From NCBI GenBank assembly GCA_037974665.1, contig CM075778.1, positions 23,626,001 to 23,690,000 on the forward strand: a DNA stretch of 64,000 nt. The letters run 5' to 3'. Positions within the stretch are counted from its first letter, which is position 1, and every line of letters starts with the position of its first letter. A program made the position numbers and the translations under genes. Below, piece by piece: positions 59,375 through 64,000 of this stretch. The stretch comes from Ehretia macrophylla (lineage: Eukaryota > Streptophyta > Magnoliopsida > Boraginales > Ehretiaceae). A model generated the notes under the pieces. It did not search any database. It was given only the letters and a program-made list of their open reading frames with translations, and was not told the DNA's origin.

Positions 59375-59984
59375 CAGTAGAACATCTTTAAATTAATACT
59401 CGATAAATTAATAATATCTTTTAATTAATAAAAGTTAATAAATTCGATAAAATTATAAGATAATACATTTAAAAAAAATTCTTTGTATTTTATTGACCCA
59501 AATATTTCATAAATTAATAATTAGCTAAAAAATACATAATAAATTGATTATGATATTTTCTTAAAATATGAATTAAAGGTAGCTTGTCTTTTATTGAACT
59601 TCAAATCTAGTTGAATCTCATATTTAATTATTTAAAGAGAAAAAAATTGAGATAATCCTACAAGAATTAGGATACAAAATTAGAAAAATTAGTTATCGTC
59701 CTAATCCTTCAAGCACTTGGATACGAAATTAGAGAAACTTTATTCTAATCCTACTAAATTAAATTTTATCTTCTATTCTCATTACTTATCTTTTCAAATT
59801 GGACCGAAAAAATATAAGTCACTTTTCAAAAAAAGACATTATAATCATAATATATTACTATAAAGCCAAAAAAATAAAAATATCTCTATTAATTAATAAT
59901 TATTAATTTATCGATAAATTAATATCTCGCTAAATTAATAAAATTTGGTGGTCTCAACGCTATTAATTTAAAGAGGTTTTACTG
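59375..59984. mobile_element. Emigrant/Lemi1-like (pogo, Tc1/mariner) MITE, 610 bp
   Basis: The termini CAGTAGAACATCTTTAAATT and, reverse-complemented, CAGTAAAACCTCTTTAAATT closely match the Emigrant family terminus CAGTAAAACCTCTATAAATT known from Arabidopsis. A TA dinucleotide flanks both ends (59373-59374 and 59985-59986), as expected for Tc1/mariner insertions. Subterminal CGATAAATTAATA repeats are also typical. There is no transposase. Confidence 0.85.
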
Positions 59985-59986
59985 TA

Positions 59987-62900
59987 TATATATCTTAAAT
60001 CTTAATTGTGGATTTTGAGGTCTACATACCATATCATTATTTTATCTTTTATAAAGAAGGCTATGATATTATATGTCAACTGGATGCATATTCATGTGAC
60101 TTTTTTTTTTCTTTCTTTCTTTTATGACAAGGAACCATTCTAGGTAAAGTTTATATTAGATTCACCTGAATCTAAAATTTATAGTGACGTATCCCAATAC
60201 ATCTTCAGGTAAATTAAGGGCTGACATTATTTATACTGGGAGAGCATATATTTGAATATAATTAATGTGATTTTGGAACATTGGGAGACTTTTTGTTGAT
60301 TTTCTCCCTCCATAGAGTACCCCCAACCAGAAACTCAAAAGAAGAAAGATAAGAAACAAGAGAAGGATAGAGAAAGCAAAAAGTGGTATCATCGAGATAG
60401 TTTATCACAAACAAACTCTTGATGGCTTTTAAACCATTTCTGTTTCACACATCAAGATTGTACAATAACGATTGGATAAACTTCCAAAGATTGATCCCAC
60501 CATTGATTAAGAACATATATATCTCTCAACAATAATTCATGATGTATCACTATAAGTTATGATTTTTCTGTGAGATGAGTTATCAAGAAAAGGGTAGGGT
60601 ATCAGGGTTTGGATCCTCTGATTTCTTCTCTCTATCATTTTGGAAATGATGTGAATTGTGAATTATTAGATTTTTTTTTTTTAATCTCAGTCATTCATTT
60701 TAAGATTTATTTCAAATACCTTTTTCAAAATTTAATAATTTATTAATTTAGATTTAACGGCTGAGATTAAAAAATAATAAATTTAATAACTCACAATTAG
60801 TGGCGAACCCAGATACCTAAATTTAGGGTGTGCACTCGTATAATAAAAGAGATCAAGATGTGCACTCATATAACGAAAATATCCAATATAATAATTTTTT
60901 TATAAGAAAACCAAAAAAAAAGGAAAAAAATCAACCGCCACTGCTCACAATACACATTATTTTCGAAATGACACAAAAAAGAAATGAGAGTATCTTTACC
61001 CAGGGCATCATGTTCCAATCAATTGCAGAGTGGATTGTAATGTTCCTTCGAACATGGGCTAAAATGATTGAGATGGTTAGTTGTCGTTGCCCCATTATAA
61101 TTCAAAACATAGCACATGTGATTTCTTCACTTTATGCATGTGGTGATCCATGTCTTTGGTCGCTCCGCCATGTCCCTATAAATCAATGTCATGCACCCTT
61201 CTAAAATTTTGTGTTCATAAACTCATTAGTACGTACGTGTTGATAACACCCATGCACGCAGATTATTCAATAGATCATCAGTACACACACACAAGGACAA
61301 GTTTATAAATGCGTATGTGTTATGTCTTTGCTTGTGTGATGCATGTTATACTTAGTCTTGGATTTTAAGAAACACAGATTTCTATTTTAAAATTGAGTAG
61401 TGTTAGATAAATTAGTTTAAAATTTTATATAATAGATTTAGAGTTTATGATTTATTAGTACGAAAAAATTGCATTTTTTAAACAATTCCTCTCACGTGTG
61501 AATCAAATTGAAAAAATAATTTTGAATATGAGAGCTGATATGGAACAATAGAGTCAACAAAATAAGCTATGTATGAGAGTCAACATTGGGGATGAATCAA
61601 GATTTTTGTTTAGTGAGGCCGGCTGAAACACATAATTTAGCATTCATATATGAACAACTTTTCTTATTGGGGGGCAACTTGACTTTTCAGCTTATAAATA
61701 CACACATTTTTTAAAAATTTAACTTCAACTTACTCCTTAATAGCTCCATTCTTCGGGTTAATGGAGGTTGCAACTCACTCTATTTGGTTAATACATCCGT
61801 CCATGGCTAACATTAAGGAATAGAGACAAGGAGAAGAGATAGGCCACACATAGATGAAAAGAGTGGACCATACCCAATTGTAATACCATGTTAAGAAATA
61901 CAAGTTTTCATTTTAAAATGAATTAGTGTTACGTGAAGTAGTTTAAAATCTTACATAGTGATTTTAGAATTTATGATTTATTAACCCATGAAAATTGCAG
62001 TATTTAACGTTAGAAATCTCTTAACGTGGTTAACCACTAAGTTCATTTGGTGAGGGAACAAGTAATTTTATTTTATTGTTTTTGGTCAAGGGAAGAAGTA
62101 ATATTTAACAACTCCTAGTTTGGCCATAAGGGTTAGCTAGGTCAATAATGGTGATTTGTGCAAAAAGCTACATTTATTCAAGTGTAATTAATATGCCAAT
62201 TGTTAAGGTGTGAAATTCGTTGTCCGAAGGCACCATCGTTGGTTGTTTCTGGGGATTTCTTTCGACGATTAATTCAGTTAAGTTGGTCCGAGTACGAACA
62301 ATATGATATGGATTTAACAAGTAGTTATTTTAGGCAAAAAAATGAGTTGTTTTTTTTGTGACAGTTGGTGTGCTACTTTTACTATTCCATACCAAAAAAA
62401 AAAAAAAAGAATTGGACTATATGGTGGGCCTTGAAAATTTGAGAGATCTCTTAAAAATGACATGTTATTAGAGAGAACACTCAAGGCAAATCAGACGTTA
62501 AATTGAGGAATCGAGAAATTACCCATATCATTAATGACTAGTTGAATATATGCTCTTTGACCAAGCCACATGCAAAGATTGGTTAAATGTAATCCGCAAA
62601 ATTCTATTACCTAATAATGGATAATATTCTTAAACTTACTAATGACACTATAATATAAGGTTAGGTGGCATGTATAAACATACACATATACATGATATTA
62701 AAGAACGAATATCATAGCTTGTGCAACAACTATATTTTCTTTATTAGGCCAATTAAACAATAAGTTTGACCAAAATCAAATTGGCTTGAAACGAATATCC
62801 ACAACTCGTATTTTTCTTGTTATTTAGTATTTACAAGAAACTTATCAAACAAAAAAATATGAACCATTACAGCCCAAAAGTTTTGCAAAAGGAGGTGAAT

Positions 62901-63387
62901 TAATATAATTATAAGTTTTGGTAAATGCAATAACCATATGAATTGTAGCAGTTGCTTGATAAAGTTGAAGTAATTCTTGTTAGTATACCTTTATCCGAAG
63001 ACATTTCGAGTTATTTTACATTATTGTTGATAGTACTAGATCAACTTCAGATATATTATAACTTTCGAAAATATCATTACTTTCCCATGTGTGTCACACA
63101 TGCCTCTAATGTAGTACAATAAAAATGTTTATTTGAAGGGGGTGACATTAAGTAATACTCGACATATAAATTGTTAAGGACTAAACTAAACATCGTAACG
63201 AGTGTTAGATTTTGTTGTGTTGGGTTTTTTCTTAAACTAATGCCCCAGGTTATAAATGTCTATAAATGAGAAATGCAATATATCAGTATTTTTTATTTCT
63301 TTTTATTTTATTTTATTTTCAATCACAAAAAAAAAAAAAAAAAAAGAAACTCATGAATATTGGGATGATTACATTTAGTTGAAAAAA
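59987..63387. other. AT-rich intergenic DNA with a pair of direct repeats
   Basis: No gene recognised. About 110 bases at 61365-61475 (TTAAGAAACACAGATTTCTA onward) recur in diverged form at 61891-62000 (TTAAGAAATACAAGTTTTCA onward), 526 bases apart in direct orientation, so they might bound a small repeat element. The ORF at 60830-61204 is not protein-like. Confidence 0.4.
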
Positions 63388-63786
63388 GGGTAAATTTCAC
63401 ATTTAATTCCTATTGTTTATATAATTTTTCAATATCATCCCTAATATTTTAAAAGATTCATACAAGTTCTCAATGTTTGCAAAAGTGATTAAAAATGGTC
63501 TTTATTGTTCAATATTAGTCAAGTTGGTCCTTGTTATTTTTCAAAATATTCAATTTAGTCTCTATTATTTTCTAAAAAAAAACTCAAGTCCCTACATGTG
63601 ATCCATATTTAGGGACTAATTTTTTTTTTTTTTTTAAATATGGACTAAATTGATTAATTTTGAACAATATGAATCATTTTGAATTACTTTTATAAATATT
63701 AGATACTAGAATGATTTTTAAAAAAAAATATTAAGAATTAATTTGAAGAAATGTATAAACAATAGAGATTATTTACACAATTTACC
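63388..63786. mobile_element. Mutator-like MITE, about 0.4 kb
   Basis: The left end GGGTAAATTTCACATTTAAT and the reverse complement of the right end, GGTAAATTGTGTAAATAAT, are similar. Similarity continues inward (CTATTGTTTATA present on both sides) for over 100 bases with interruptions. The flanks GTTGAAAAA and TGTTAAAAA are only partly alike, so the target duplication is not proven. Layout resembles the elements at 1430-1763 and 5801-6185. Confidence 0.6.
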
Positions 63787-64000
63787 TGTTAAAAAAATAA
63801 CTAAAACATTTAATGCGTAAGGCATAACAATCTTTTCAGTACGACAATGATAATCCAAAATGCCCTACCCCCGGAACCACCATAAGAAAAGGTGACAAAA
63901 AAATCACTCGACTTGGACCTAAGGAAAATTACTCCTAAAGTCAATAGTCATATTAATTTGTCTTCATTACTAAATTCTCATTATATTTTAATTTTTAACA

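Noticed and set aside
60830..61204. 124-codon ORF
   Set aside because: Composition looks random and it runs through an A-rich tract; no domain or splice context.
1..64000. tRNA, rRNA or snoRNA genes
   Set aside because: No complete cloverleaf-like sequence or rRNA segment was recognised by eye; only degenerate SINE heads with tRNA-like boxes. A covariance-model scan was not possible.

Overview
This window is nuclear DNA from a flowering plant, most likely a eudicot. It is AT-rich, has GT-AG introns with T-rich acceptors, is packed with plant transposon families (Copia, Gypsy, LINE, hAT, Mutator-like, Tourist-like and Emigrant-like elements), and carries a TTTAGGG-type telomere-like tract. 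The species cannot be fixed from sequence alone. Genes are confined to the first 30 kb; almost everything beyond that is layered transposon debris.

Layout. 1-6.6 kb: intergenic DNA with three MITEs, SINE-like fragments and an RNase H-like ORF. 6.6-15.3 kb: gene 1, five coding exons (1483 residues), a proline-rich/RS/CCCH zinc-finger protein with a conserved C-terminal helical domain. 17-29.4 kb: gene 2, seven coding exons (1637 residues), on the same strand. It begins as a plant FCP1/NIF-type HAD phosphatase-like protein. In exon 6 it runs without a stop into a duplicated piece of gene 1 (tail of exon 3, the intron, start of exon 4). The single CCCH finger unit has then been amplified to eight. 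Its third intron holds an antisense, truncated Copia element. 30.3-33.1 kb: LINE pseudogene with a 35-C homopolymer, then a hAT transposase pseudogene. 33.1-44.1 kb: antisense Copia remains, one with a rearranged LTR, and a perfect solo LTR with matching 5-bp target duplications. 44.1-53.2 kb: two related Gypsy-type LTRs with a decayed gag. 53.6-56.3 kb: a 2.7-kb terminal-inverted-repeat element holding unrecognised ORFs. 56.5-64 kb: further MITEs and AT-rich DNA, no gene recognised.

The main discovery candidate is gene 2. It is an intron-preserving, in-frame chimera of a HAD-like domain, a short RS segment and an eight-finger CCCH array, formed next to its CCCH parent. Both genes look RNA-related, since CCCH and RS domains are typical of RNA-binding or splicing-associated nuclear proteins. 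The HAD motif of gene 2 lacks the second catalytic aspartate, so it may bind rather than dephosphorylate. No cDNA is available here, so exon joins rest on splice-site phase, family knowledge and comparison of the two paralogous parts.
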